Part shown: positions 26,673 to 35,827 of the stretch, one piece after another | Layout: the number at the start of each line of letters is the position of its first letter | How positions within the stretch are numbered: the first letter of the stretch is position 1 | NCBI RefSeq assembly: GCF_001422815.1 | Contig: NZ_LMMP01000023.1 | Coordinates: 291,079 to 355,078 of the forward strand | DNA length: 64,000 bases | Direction: 5' to 3' | Origin: Methylobacterium sp. Leaf91 | GTDB lineage: Bacteria > Pseudomonadota > Alphaproteobacteria > Rhizobiales > Beijerinckiaceae | Notes under the pieces: model-generated | The model's input: only the letters and a program-made list of their open reading frames with translations | Databases searched by the model: none | Told to the model about the DNA's origin: nothing | Translations under genes and position numbers: made by a program

Positions 26673-28493
26673 ATGGCCACCAACGGAACCAGCGGCAACG
26701 GCGCGCCCGCCTATTCCATCATCGACCACACCTTCGACGTGGTGATCGTCGGCGCCGGCGGGGCCGGTCTTCGCGCCACGGTGGGCTGCTCTCAGGCTGG
26801 TCTCCGCACGGCCTGCATCTCGAAGGTTTTCCCGACCCGCTCGCATACCGTGGCGGCGCAGGGAGGAATCTCTGCCTCCCTTGGAAATATGGGCGCAGAC
26901 GATTGGCGCTGGCACATGTACGACACCGTGAAGGGGTCGGACTGGCTCGGCGATCAGGATGCCATCGAGTACCTCGTGCGTAATGCGCCCGCCGCCGTCT
27001 ATGAACTGGAGCATTGGGGCGTCCCCTTCTCCCGCACCGAGGAAGGCAAAATCTATCAGCGCCCCTTCGGCGGCATGACCACCGATTACGGCAAAGGCAC
27101 CGCACAGCGCACCTGCGCGGCGGCCGACCGCACCGGCCACGCCATGCTCCATACGCTTTATGGGCAGGCGGTGAAGAACCACACCAACTTCTTCATCGAG
27201 TACTTTGCCCTCGACCTCATCATGGACGAGGAGGGCCGTTGCCTCGGCGTCATCGCCATCGATCAGGCCTCGGGTGAAATCCACCGTTTCCGTGCCCAGA
27301 TGACCATCCTGGCCACCGGCGGCTACGGACGCTCGTATTTCTCGGCAACCTCGGCCCATACCTGTACGGGTGACGGCAACGCGATGGTGCTACGCGCCGG
27401 CCTTCCGCTGCAGGACATGGAATTCGTGCAGTTCCATCCTACCGGTATCTATGGCGCCGGCTGCCTCATCACCGAGGGTGCCCGCGGCGAGGGTGGCTAC
27501 CTGACCAATTCCGAGGGCGAGCGCTTCATGGAGCGCTATGCTCCAAGCGCGAAGGACCTCGCCTCGCGCGACGTGGTCTCACGCTCGATGACCATGGAGA
27601 TCCGGGCCGGGCGCGGCGTCGGTAAGTCAAACGACCACATATATCTCCATCTCGACCATCTCGACCCGGCGATTCTGCATCAGCGCCTGCCGGGCATCTC
27701 AGAATCTGCCAAAATCTTCGCAGGCGTCGACGTCACCAAGGAGCCGATCCCGGTCCTGCCGACCGTACATTACAACATGGGCGGCATCCCGACGAACTAT
27801 CACGGCGAGGTACTGACCTTGAAGAACGGCAACCCCGACACGGTGGTGCCGGGCCTGATGGCGTTGGGTGAAGCTGCCTGCGTCTCGGTGCACGGCGCCA
27901 ACCGTCTCGGCTCGAACTCCCTCATCGACTTGGTGGTGTTCGGCCGCGCAGCCGGCCTACGCTGCGCCGAGATCGTCGAGCCGGGCCGTCGCCAGATGGA
28001 CCTGCCTAAGGATTCGGCCGACAAGGCGCTCGGTCGTCTCGACCGCTTCCGATATGCTGATGGCGGCACGCCGACGGCGGAACTGCGCGCCGAAATGCAG
28101 AAGACCATGCAGAACAACTGCGCGGTCTTCCGCACCGGCGAGGTTCTGGAAGAAGGCAAGGCTCTGATCCATAAGGTCTGGCAAGGCGAAGCCGACATCA
28201 AGATCACCGATCGCTCGCTGATCTGGAACACCGACCTGCTCGAGACGCTCGAGTTCGATAATCTGATCGGTCAAGCCGTTGTCACCATGGAATCGGCTGC
28301 CAACCGCAAGGAAAGCCGCGGCGCTCATGCTCGCGAGGACTATCCCGATCGTGACGACAAGGAATGGATGAAGCACACGCTGTCGTGGCTAGACGACAAA
28401 TCTCAGCAGGTGAACATCGATTACCGTCCGGTCCACACCTACACCATGTCTAACGAGATCCAATACATCGAGCCGAAGGCTCGCGTTTACTAG
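26673..28493 (+). CDS. sdhA: succinate dehydrogenase flavoprotein subunit
   Basis: SdhA oxidises succinate to fumarate with covalently bound FAD. The 606-residue protein has the GAGGAGLRA dinucleotide fold, [10 protein letters not shown] with the FAD-attaching His, [11 protein letters not shown], and [27 protein letters not shown] precedes the start. It is the third gene of sdhCDAB; electrons pass to SdhB. Confidence 0.99.
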   Translation: MATNGTSGNGAPAYSIIDHTFDVVIVGAGGAGLRATVGCSQAGLRTACISKVFPTRSHTVAAQGGISASLGNMGADDWRWHMYDTVKGSDWLGDQDAIEYLVRNAPAAVYELEHWGVPFSRTEEGKIYQRPFGGMTTDYGKGTAQRTCAAADRTGHAMLHTLYGQAVKNHTNFFIEYFALDLIMDEEGRCLGVIAIDQASGEIHRFRAQMTILATGGYGRSYFSATSAHTCTGDGNAMVLRAGLPLQDMEFVQFHPTGIYGAGCLITEGARGEGGYLTNSEGERFMERYAPSAKDLASRDVVSRSMTMEIRAGRGVGKSNDHIYLHLDHLDPAILHQRLPGISESAKIFAGVDVTKEPIPVLPTVHYNMGGIPTNYHGEVLTLKNGNPDTVVPGLMALGEAACVSVHGANRLGSNSLIDLVVFGRAAGLRCAEIVEPGRRQMDLPKDSADKALGRLDRFRYADGGTPTAELRAEMQKTMQNNCAVFRTGEVLEEGKALIHKVWQGEADIKITDRSLIWNTDLLETLEFDNLIGQAVVTMESAANRKESRGAHAREDYPDRDDKEWMKHTLSWLDDKSQQVNIDYRPVHTYTMSNEIQYIEPKARVY

Positions 28494-28555
28494 GAAAGCG
28501 GCTGCGGTCGCTCCCGACGATGGTACTCACGAGACGGATTTAGGCACGCCGAACC

Positions 28556-29359
28556 ATGGCCCAATTCAACCTACCCAAGAACTCCCGGATTACCGAGGGC
28601 AAGACCTGGCCTCGGCCGACCGGGGGCAACAACCTTCAGGAATTCCGGATCTATCGCTGGAATCCGGATGACGGCGCCAACCCGCGTGTCGACGTCTATC
28701 AAGTCGATCGCGACGATTGCGGGCCGATGGTTCTCGACGCCCTCCTGTGGATCAAGGCCAAGGTCGATTCGACGTTGGTGTTCCGCCGCTCCTGCCGTGA
28801 GGGTATCTGCGGCTCCTGCGCTATGAATATCGAGGGTCAGAACGCGCTCGCCTGCACGATGGGCATCGATGAATGCCAGGAGCATGCGAAGGGTAAGAAG
28901 ACCGGCGCAGTGCGGATCTACCCGCTCCCGCACATGCCGGTCCTCAAGGATCTGGTACCCGACCTGACCAACTTTTTTGCTCAGCATGCCTCGGTCGAGC
29001 CCTGGCTCCAAACCGAGACACCGGCCCCCGAAGGTGAGTGGAAGCAGACCCCGGAGGACCGTGCCCAACTCGATGGTCTCTACGAATGTATCCTGTGCGC
29101 TTGCTGCACCACGTCCTGCCCAAGCTATTGGTGGAACGGCGACCGCTTCCTGGGTCCCGCTGCGCTTCTACAGGCCTATCGCTGGCTCATCGACAGCCGT
29201 GACGAGAACACCGGCGAGCGTCTCGACGCTCTTCACGACCCGTTCCGGCTTTATCGCTGCCATACGATCATGAATTGTGCCAATGCCTGCCCGAAAAGCC
29301 TCAATCCCGCTAAGGCCATCGCTGAGATCAAAAAGATGATGGTGTCGCGCGAAATCTGA
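28556..29359 (+). CDS. sdhB: succinate dehydrogenase iron-sulfur subunit
   Basis: SdhB carries electrons from SdhA to quinone through [2Fe-2S], [4Fe-4S] and [3Fe-4S] clusters. The 267-residue protein has [37 protein letters not shown] and [21 protein letters not shown], giving all three cluster sites. It follows sdhA by 62 bases and is ended by a strong hairpin. Confidence 0.99.
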   Translation: MAQFNLPKNSRITEGKTWPRPTGGNNLQEFRIYRWNPDDGANPRVDVYQVDRDDCGPMVLDALLWIKAKVDSTLVFRRSCREGICGSCAMNIEGQNALACTMGIDECQEHAKGKKTGAVRIYPLPHMPVLKDLVPDLTNFFAQHASVEPWLQTETPAPEGEWKQTPEDRAQLDGLYECILCACCTTSCPSYWWNGDRFLGPAALLQAYRWLIDSRDENTGERLDALHDPFRLYRCHTIMNCANACPKSLNPAKAIAEIKKMMVSREI

Positions 29360-29386
29360 TACCTGAGCCCACGACACCGAACCGCT

Positions 29387-29425
29387 ACCAAAGCCGAGAT
29401 GCCCAACATCTCGGCTTTGGTTATT
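29387..29425 (+). terminator. terminator after sdhCDAB
   Basis: A perfect 15-bp stem (29387-29401 / 29407-29421) with a 5-base loop is followed by TTATT. It separates sdhB from the convergent small gene at 29433. Confidence 0.85.
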
Positions 29426-29432
29426 CGTAGCC

Positions 29433-29615
29433 CTATTTCGTGATTTTTACCGAGACCGGATCGCTTGAAGGAAAGGTCTCCTCCAACGCTTCATCGAGTC
29501 GTTCGCTCATCTCATCCTGGTTATTACCGGGATTCGTCTTGTCACCGCCGCGCGCCGGGTCAACGCGAGGTTTCTCGTCGGCATCGGACGTGGCTTTTGG
29601 CTTCGGGTCGGACAT
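29433..29615 (-). CDS. small conserved hydrophilic protein
   Basis: A 60-residue, very charged protein with no hydrophobic segment. Its C-terminal half, RLDEALEETFPSSDPVSVKI, is a motif I recognise from many short alphaproteobacterial hypothetical proteins. The N-terminal half is Lys/Asp/Pro-rich and probably disordered. An AGGAG ribosome-binding site sits six bases before the ATG, which supports a real gene. Function is unknown. Confidence 0.7.
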   Translation of the reverse strand: MSDPKPKATSDADEKPRVDPARGGDKTNPGNNQDEMSERLDEALEETFPSSDPVSVKITK

Positions 29616-29831
29616 CAGCGTCTCCTGGTGCTTGCCCGGTCATCACCGGGGTTGCGCATTCACCTCGATCAACGCGGATGGGACGACGCCCGATCCCTTT
29701 CATCGCTGGCGGTACGGCGGCTCGTCTGTGCGACGGTGGCGTTTACCGGACATGAGTCGATCGTCGCTACCCTGGCCATACCGGCCGGAGCCTCATGGGA
29801 TCCTCGAGCTGGCCGAGGGATCGGGCGCGCC

Positions 29832-31082
29832 ATGCATATCGTGATCCTCGCCGAGTTCGCCGTAGCGAGTGGCGGTGCTGAGAAAGTGGCGGTCGAATCT
29901 GCGCACGGCCTCGCTAAGGCGGGGATCGACATTACCTACATCCAAGCCATCGACGGCGCGGTGGATCCGTTACTCGATCATCCGAACATCCGGCACATTA
30001 CCCTCGGTAACGCAGACATCTGGAGTCGCCCCCCTATGGGGGCGGCCTTGTCTGGCCTTTGGAATTGGCAATCCGCCATACGCCTGCGCTCCATACTGGG
30101 CAGCCTCCCAAGGCCAGCAGACGTTATCCACCTGCATCAATGGACCCGGAGCCTCTCACCCAGCGTGTTCCCTGTCTTATTCGACAGCGGTGTCCCCGTG
30201 GCGGTGACGTTGCACGATTACTTTCTTTCCTGCCCCAACGGCGTCTATTACCGGTTCGACCAGGATCGCCCATGTGGACTGAAGCCACTCTCAAAGTCCT
30301 GTGTCGTAGCGCCTTGCGATCCGAGGAGCCGCTTTCACAAGGCCATCCGGGTAGGGCGAAGCGTCGTTCAAAGCCGTGCCTTGCGACGGCGCCATCTCGA
30401 TCTGGTTCATGTCTGCGATGCCAGCCTCCGCCGCGCTGACGATCTGCAAGGCTCGTTCTCCGTGACGCATCATCGGGTCGACAATCCCGTCCGGGTGGAA
30501 AGGGGAGTACGGGCCAACCCGGCTGGGGCGGCAGCTATTGCCTATGTAGGTCGCCTGACGCGCGAGAAAGGCGCGGACCTCGTCGCCGAGGCAGCACGCG
30601 ATGCCGGCATGCCGGCCCTCTTCATCGGAACTGGACCATTAGAGGCGGAACTAAGCGTGCAGCCGCATGTGGAAATGCTGGGATGGCGCTCTCCCGACGA
30701 GGTATGGACCATCCTTGCTCAACGTGCGCGTGCCGTGGCCGCGCCGTCCCGGTGGTACGAGACGGGACCTCTCACCGTCTACGAGGCCTTGGCGACCGGG
30801 CTTCCTGTCATCGCGTCAGACCGCTCCGGTGCCGCCGAGAAAGTCGTCAACGGCGTTACCGGTTATGTAGTCGCACCGGAGCGTACAACCCTCGCGGCGG
30901 CTTTCCGAAATCTCGACGCGATGACAGCGGAGACGCTCGGGCGTTCCGCTCACGCTAGATATTGGAACGCGCCGATGTCGATTGACGCCCATGCCGATGC
31001 ACTTGTCCGCCTCTATCGAAGGATCACCCGAAACGTATCGCCTGCAACGCCCGATGTCTTAGAAACACCAAGTCATCGATAG
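29832..31082 (+). CDS. family 4-type glycosyltransferase
   Basis: A 416-residue GT-B protein. The N-terminal domain has EFAVASGGAEKVAVESAHGLAKAG and HLHQWTRSLSPSV; the C-terminal domain has AYVGRLTREKGADLVAEAA and PSRWYETGPLTVYEALATGLPVI, the nucleotide-sugar binding part of GT4 enzymes. It therefore transfers a sugar to a glycan or lipid acceptor, which cannot be specified. No other polysaccharide gene is adjacent, and its codon use is less GC-biased than in the neighbours, which could mean transfer. I chose ATG 29832 because the Rossmann core begins there. Confidence 0.85.
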   Translation: MHIVILAEFAVASGGAEKVAVESAHGLAKAGIDITYIQAIDGAVDPLLDHPNIRHITLGNADIWSRPPMGAALSGLWNWQSAIRLRSILGSLPRPADVIHLHQWTRSLSPSVFPVLFDSGVPVAVTLHDYFLSCPNGVYYRFDQDRPCGLKPLSKSCVVAPCDPRSRFHKAIRVGRSVVQSRALRRRHLDLVHVCDASLRRADDLQGSFSVTHHRVDNPVRVERGVRANPAGAAAIAYVGRLTREKGADLVAEAARDAGMPALFIGTGPLEAELSVQPHVEMLGWRSPDEVWTILAQRARAVAAPSRWYETGPLTVYEALATGLPVIASDRSGAAEKVVNGVTGYVVAPERTTLAAAFRNLDAMTAETLGRSAHARYWNAPMSIDAHADALVRLYRRITRNVSPATPDVLETPSHR

Positions 31083-31311
31083 CTGCAGAAAACCTGTGCG
31101 TCGGCTCCCACGTGAGACCCATCGAAAAGGATCATCCTCAAGCCCAACATGCTCAACACAGCCGCCAATGAGTCGTTACTGCGGACGTCATATTTCACAA
31201 TTCCTAACTTGCTGGCCTACATTGCATGCTCAGATCCTTCGGCATCCCGCTAATTTGAATCCAACACCGGGATGGCACTGCTACTGGTGGGCTCCCGCTA
31301 AACGCCCCATC

Positions 31312-31340
31312 TTGACTTCCATATTGCACCGCAACATATC
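31312..31340 (+). promoter_or_regulatory. phasin promoter candidate with TTGC-ACC-GCAA operator
   Basis: TTGACT (31312-31317) resembles a -35 box, with a poor -10 around CATATC (31335-31340). Between them lies TTGC-ACC-GCAA (31324-31334), an inverted repeat of the TGC-N3-GCA type bound by PhaR-like PHA regulators. The rest of the 311-bp gap (31083-31393) shows nothing else. Confidence 0.4.
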
Positions 31341-31393
31341 GATAGTGCGGCGCGTCATCCCGTGTCGCCACCGCTCATTCAGAGAGGAACGAC

Positions 31394-31753
31394 ATGAACG
31401 CGCCAACCTACGAAATTCCTGCCGAGCTTCGCGACTTCGCGGAAAAGAGCGTCGGTCAGGCCCGGACTGCCGTGAGCAGTCTGCTCGGCACGGTCGTCAA
31501 ATCCGCCGTACAGCTTCAGACCTCGTCCAACACGGTGCATGAGACGATCCAGTCCGTGATCGCCAAGGGCCTTGACCAAGTCCAGGCGAATGCAAGCTCG
31601 ACGTTCGACTTCGCTCAAAAGCTGGTGCGTACCCGCGACGTGAAGGAAGCGTTCGAGTTGCAGAGCGCGTTCCTGCACAGCCAGATTGCCGCGATTCAGA
31701 CCCAGGCCAAGGATCTCGGCGCCCTGGCGCAGAAAGCGACCAAAGGCGCCTGA
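31394..31753 (+). CDS. phasin
   Basis: A 119-residue helical protein that should coat polyhydroxyalkanoate granules. It has the phasin-2 pattern: PAELRDFAEKSVGQARTAV, VHETIQSVIAKGLDQVQANASSTFDFAQKLV, and ELQSAFLHSQIAAIQTQAKDLG. It contains no Cys and is amphipathic throughout. GAGAGGA precedes the ATG. A PhaR-type operator candidate overlaps its promoter. The next gene encodes a second phasin-like protein. Confidence 0.92.
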   Translation: MNAPTYEIPAELRDFAEKSVGQARTAVSSLLGTVVKSAVQLQTSSNTVHETIQSVIAKGLDQVQANASSTFDFAQKLVRTRDVKEAFELQSAFLHSQIAAIQTQAKDLGALAQKATKGA

Positions 31754-31924
31754 ATTTGCCTCAATGCGCGGACTGGCCGATTGCCGGTTCGCGCGCAAAC
31801 CGGAGAAGCGGTATGGTGTCGGCGCAGTAAATGCGGTCCAACTGGAGTTCCGGCATGAACCGCGGAGGGTGCCGACCGGTACCTGGCGATGCATGTCCGA
31901 CGATGGATGAAGGGGACGCGAATC

Positions 31925-32677
31925 ATGGCAATACGCCGACCAGCACGCTCCGTAGAGCGCCCCAAAAGTAAAGCCAATCGATCGACCCGGCCTGCCAATG
32001 CGGACGCCGCTCCGACGACAGCCGAAGCGCCGGATATCGTAACGAAGTCGCTCGAGGTTGCTCCGACCTATCAATCGTCGAGTATCGATTCTGCCTTGGT
32101 CGGGGCATCTCTGCCTGACGGCTCTACCCCGGTCATCGCGCCCCTGTTGGAGACCGTGTCTTCAGATGCTTTGACGGCCGGACAGTCTGTGACGGAGCTC
32201 CATTCCGGCATAGCAGAGACGCTCGCGGAGGATGGGGCATCCGAAGTCCACGCGCCTGCCGCCGTAAACGTATCCAACGCCGCGCAAGATGATGCGCCAG
32301 GACATGCCGGCGATGGCGAGGCGCGAACGGAGCACGAGGCGGAACTCGCATCTCTCCTGCCTGCCGAGATTGAGAGTGCGATCGCCTCGGCGAAAGATCT
32401 TGCCGCGCAGTCGCCAACCATTGAGGCCCCCTCGGCATTGAAGGAAATAACCGCCGCCAACGATACGTTGGCGACCTATGTCCGCAACGAGAGCATTGCC
32501 ACTCTTGCGCATTGGCGTGCCTTATCGGCTGCAAAGAGCCCCGCTGATGCTCTCCGTCTCCAAGTGAATGAAATGCAACGGGCAGCCGACGCCTCTCTCA
32601 GCTGCATTGCGAGTCTTGCCCGCCGCGCGGGCCGCATCGCCGACACGCTTCGACGCCCCGGACACCCCTCGCGCTGA
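31925..32677 (+). CDS. phasin-like protein with long disordered N-terminal region
   Basis: A 250-residue protein. The first ~180 residues are rich in Ala, Glu, Ser, Thr and Pro and start with a basic stretch (RRPARSVERPKSKANRS), suggesting disorder. The last ~70 residues, ATLAHWRALSAAKSPADALRL and VNEMQRAADASLSCIASLAR, resemble the helical phasin domain. It lies 171 bases after the phasin gene on the same strand. It may be a granule protein with a DNA- or protein-binding tail. The start could also be 31907 or 31889. Confidence 0.6.
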   Translation: MAIRRPARSVERPKSKANRSTRPANADAAPTTAEAPDIVTKSLEVAPTYQSSSIDSALVGASLPDGSTPVIAPLLETVSSDALTAGQSVTELHSGIAETLAEDGASEVHAPAAVNVSNAAQDDAPGHAGDGEARTEHEAELASLLPAEIESAIASAKDLAAQSPTIEAPSALKEITAANDTLATYVRNESIATLAHWRALSAAKSPADALRLQVNEMQRAADASLSCIASLARRAGRIADTLRRPGHPSR

Positions 32678-32750
32678 CGCCCCGGCGCGTCTAGATATCT
32701 CGGATTCCGCAGCGGCTCCGCTGTCTGCGCCTACCATCCGGGAGATCGCG

Positions 32751-34202
32751 ATGATTCATCGGCCGCTGCTCGCCTGCCTCGTCACGGCGTCCATCGTCGT
32801 CTCGCCAAACGCTCAAGCGCAGATGATGAAGACGCCGGAAACGCACGTTCCGGCCAAGATCGTTCCCGGCTCGAAGGGCGAAGTCCATCTTTCTTTCGCG
32901 CCGGTGGTGAAGCGAGCCGCTCCCTCGGTGGTCAATGTCTACGCGTCGCATGTGGAGCAACGGGGCACGTCGCGTAGCGCCATGGACGAGTTCATGCGCC
33001 GGTTCTTCGGCGAGCAAGGCTCTGGTCGTGGCCAGGGCATGCCGGGCGAGCGGGCACAGAAATCCTTGGGGTCCGGCGTCATCGTGGATGAATCTGGGCT
33101 CGTCATCACCAACAACCACGTCATCGATAACATGAATGAGGTTCGTGTCTCGCTCTCCGACCGAAGGGAGTTCGAGGCCAGTATCGTCTTGCGCGATCCC
33201 CGCACTGACCTTGCCGTCATCAAGATCAAGAGTCCCGTTGGCGGACTCGTCCCGATGCCGATGGGGGATTCCGAGGCGCTGGAGGTCGGCGACTTCGTGA
33301 TGGCGATCGGCAACCCGTTCGGCGTCGGCCAGACAGTGACGCAGGGCATCGTCTCGGCGGTGGCGCGTACCCAGGTCGGGTCTTCGGACTACCAATTCTT
33401 CATTCAGACCGATGCGGCGATCAACCCGGGCAATTCCGGCGGCGCTCTCGTTGACCTGCAAGGGCAGCTCGTCGGCATCAATACGGCGATCTACTCACAA
33501 TCCGGTGGAAGCCACGGCATCGGCTTTGCCATCCCGACAAGCATGGTTCGCGCCGTGGTCGAGACAGCCAAGGGTGGTGCCACGACGGTACGCCGCCCGT
33601 GGCTTGGGGCGCGGGTGCAGAACGTGACACCGGACATCGCCGAGAGCATGGGCCTCGACCATCCGACCGGAGTCTTGGTGGCGAGCCTGCAGCCGAAAAG
33701 CCCGGCCGAAGAGGCCGGGCTGAAGCGCGGTGACCTGATCCTCACGGTGGACGACAAAGTCGTCGATGATCCGGAAGCCTTTGGTTACCGCTTTGCCCTG
33801 AAGGGAATCAGCGGAAGTGCCAAGTTCGGCATCCTGCGCGGCACCTCCCGCTCCACGATTTCGGTCAAACTCGCCTCGGCTCCAGAGACACGACCACGCG
33901 AGGCGGTGAAGCTGCGCACTCGCTCGCCCATGTTCGGCGCCACCCTGGTCAACACTTCGCCGGCCGTCGCGGAAGAATTGCAGAAGGATTTCGCCTCCGA
34001 GGGAGTAGCGGTCTCGTCCGTAGAGGAAGGGTCCATCGCGGCTCGCAACGGACTCCAGGTCGGAGACGTGGTCGTGGCGATCAACGGAGCCCCAGTGACC
34101 GCCACGAAAGATCTCGAGCGCCTGATCCGGACCAATCCCGGCATTTGGGAGATTACGATTAATCGCGGCGGCACAGTGTTGACCTCGGTGTTCGGAGGCT
34201 AG
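32751..34202 (+). CDS. degP: DegP/HtrA-type periplasmic serine protease
   Basis: A 483-residue envelope quality-control protease and chaperone. After a signal peptide ending PNAQA comes the trypsin-like domain with His123 (TNNHV), Asp153 (RTDLAVI) and Ser229 (GNSGGAL), then two PDZ domains (about 290-380 and 400-480; GVLVASLQPKSPAEEAGLKRGD and NGLQVGDVVVAING). GGGAGA precedes ATG 32751. rarA follows, a gene order I recall from several Rhizobiales. The DegP/DegQ distinction is not resolvable here. Confidence 0.94.
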   Translation: MIHRPLLACLVTASIVVSPNAQAQMMKTPETHVPAKIVPGSKGEVHLSFAPVVKRAAPSVVNVYASHVEQRGTSRSAMDEFMRRFFGEQGSGRGQGMPGERAQKSLGSGVIVDESGLVITNNHVIDNMNEVRVSLSDRREFEASIVLRDPRTDLAVIKIKSPVGGLVPMPMGDSEALEVGDFVMAIGNPFGVGQTVTQGIVSAVARTQVGSSDYQFFIQTDAAINPGNSGGALVDLQGQLVGINTAIYSQSGGSHGIGFAIPTSMVRAVVETAKGGATTVRRPWLGARVQNVTPDIAESMGLDHPTGVLVASLQPKSPAEEAGLKRGDLILTVDDKVVDDPEAFGYRFALKGISGSAKFGILRGTSRSTISVKLASAPETRPREAVKLRTRSPMFGATLVNTSPAVAEELQKDFASEGVAVSSVEEGSIAARNGLQVGDVVVAINGAPVTATKDLERLIRTNPGIWEITINRGGTVLTSVFGG

Positions 34203-34460
34203 AGGCCTCATTCAGTCCACGCAGCCGGTATCCTCCGGCACCGGGCTCCGGAGGCGTGCCCTGGCGAATTAAACGTTGGTCATAGGAGGCCGGGATCGCG
34301 TGTGATTCGCTGGATGCCCATATGAGGAAGACGTGCGAGGCGCCGATCCGGTCTTTGCTCGGCATCCTAACTGCAAGGCAGGTCGGCAAGTCCACCGAAA
34401 CGCGGGGACGAGGTCATTTGCAGATTGCGGGATGGCGCAGCCCGCGTCTTCTATGCGTCG

Positions 34461-35777
34461 ATGTCCGATCTCTTCGCCTCCGCCGGTCTGCAGAACGATG
34501 CGCCTCGCCCGCTTGCGGACCGTTTGCGTCCACGCTCCCTCGCCGAGGTGGTGGGACAAGAGCACCTCACCGGACCGGACGGATCGCTGACCCGGCTCCT
34601 GAACGGCAAATCCTTCGGCTCCCTGGTATTCTGGGGGCCGCCGGGTACCGGCAAGACCACGGTGGCCCGCCTTCTGGCCCACGAGACTGACCTGAAGTTC
34701 GAACAGATCTCGGCGATCTTTTCCGGCATCGCCGATCTGAAAAAGGTCTTCGAGGCGGCGCGCCAGCGCAGGGCGATGGGTCAGGGGACGTTGCTCTTCG
34801 TGGATGAGATCCACCGCTTCAATCGGGCTCAGCTTGACGCTTTCCTTCCCGTCATGGAAGACGGAACCGTGACGCTCGTTGGCGCCACTACCGAAAACCC
34901 TTCCTTCGAACTCAACGCAGCGCTTCTCTCGCGCGCCCGCGTCCTGCTGTTCCGCTCGCTCGACGACGTCGCCATTGCCAAGCTACTGGTCCGGGCAGAG
35001 GAATTGACGGGGCGTTCGCTGCCACTGGACGAAGATGCGCGCGGCGTCCTCGTCCGCATGGCCGACGGTGACGGACGGGCCTGCCTCACCCTGGCGGAAG
35101 AGGTCTGGCGCTCTGCCAAGCGAGACGAGATCTTCGACGCTGCCACCTTGCAGGAGATCGTCCAGCGCCGGGCGCCGATCTACGACAAGAGCCAGGAGGG
35201 GCACTACAACCTCATCAGCGCACTGCATAAGACTGTGCGTGGTTCCGACCCCGATGCGGCGCTCTATTATCTCTGCCGCATGCTCGACGGAGGGGAGGAC
35301 AGGCTTTTCATCGCAAGGCGCCTCGTGCGCATGGCCGTGGAGGATATCGGCCTCGCCGACCCCCAGGCCCTCGTCGTCGCAACTGCCGCTAAGGACGCAT
35401 TCGATTTCCTTGGCTCGCCGGAAGGGGAATTGGCGCTCGCCCAGATCACCGTCTACCTCGCCTGCGCGCCGAAATCGAACGCGGTCTACAATGCCTACAA
35501 GGCGGCGACGCGAGTGGCTAAGGAGCACGGCTCACTGCCGCCGCCCCGGACCATCCTCAACGGCTCCACCAAGCTGATGCGCAAGATCGGCTATGGCGAG
35601 GGCTACCGCTACGACCATGATGAGCCGGATGCGTTCTCGGGCCAGGATTATTGGCCCGAGGCGCTGGGCCGCCAGTATTTCTATGAGCCCACCGACCGTG
35701 GCATGGAAACCCGCTACGGCGACCGCCTTGCCCATTGGGAGGCCTTGCGAAAGCAACGTCGTGATGAGGAACGCTGA
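34461..35777 (+). CDS. rarA: replication-associated recombination protein A
   Basis: RarA is a tetrameric AAA+ ATPase related to clamp loaders and acts at stalled replication forks. The 438-residue protein has RPLADRLRPRSLAEVVGQEHL at the N-terminus, Walker A FWGPPGTGKTT, Walker B FVDEIHRFNRAQ, and GATTENPSFE. The C-terminal part has HYNLISALHKTVRGSDPDAALYY, typical of RarA. ATG 34461 was chosen because the conserved N-terminus starts there. The 258-bp gap before it contains only a weak hairpin at 34232-34254. Confidence 0.95.
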   Translation: MSDLFASAGLQNDAPRPLADRLRPRSLAEVVGQEHLTGPDGSLTRLLNGKSFGSLVFWGPPGTGKTTVARLLAHETDLKFEQISAIFSGIADLKKVFEAARQRRAMGQGTLLFVDEIHRFNRAQLDAFLPVMEDGTVTLVGATTENPSFELNAALLSRARVLLFRSLDDVAIAKLLVRAEELTGRSLPLDEDARGVLVRMADGDGRACLTLAEEVWRSAKRDEIFDAATLQEIVQRRAPIYDKSQEGHYNLISALHKTVRGSDPDAALYYLCRMLDGGEDRLFIARRLVRMAVEDIGLADPQALVVATAAKDAFDFLGSPEGELALAQITVYLACAPKSNAVYNAYKAATRVAKEHGSLPPPRTILNGSTKLMRKIGYGEGYRYDHDEPDAFSGQDYWPEALGRQYFYEPTDRGMETRYGDRLAHWEALRKQRRDEER

Positions 35778-35827
35778 CCGCGACGTCCGGTGTTAGGGCG
35801 GCGCTCCGTCAAGCAGGAAGGCCAACC

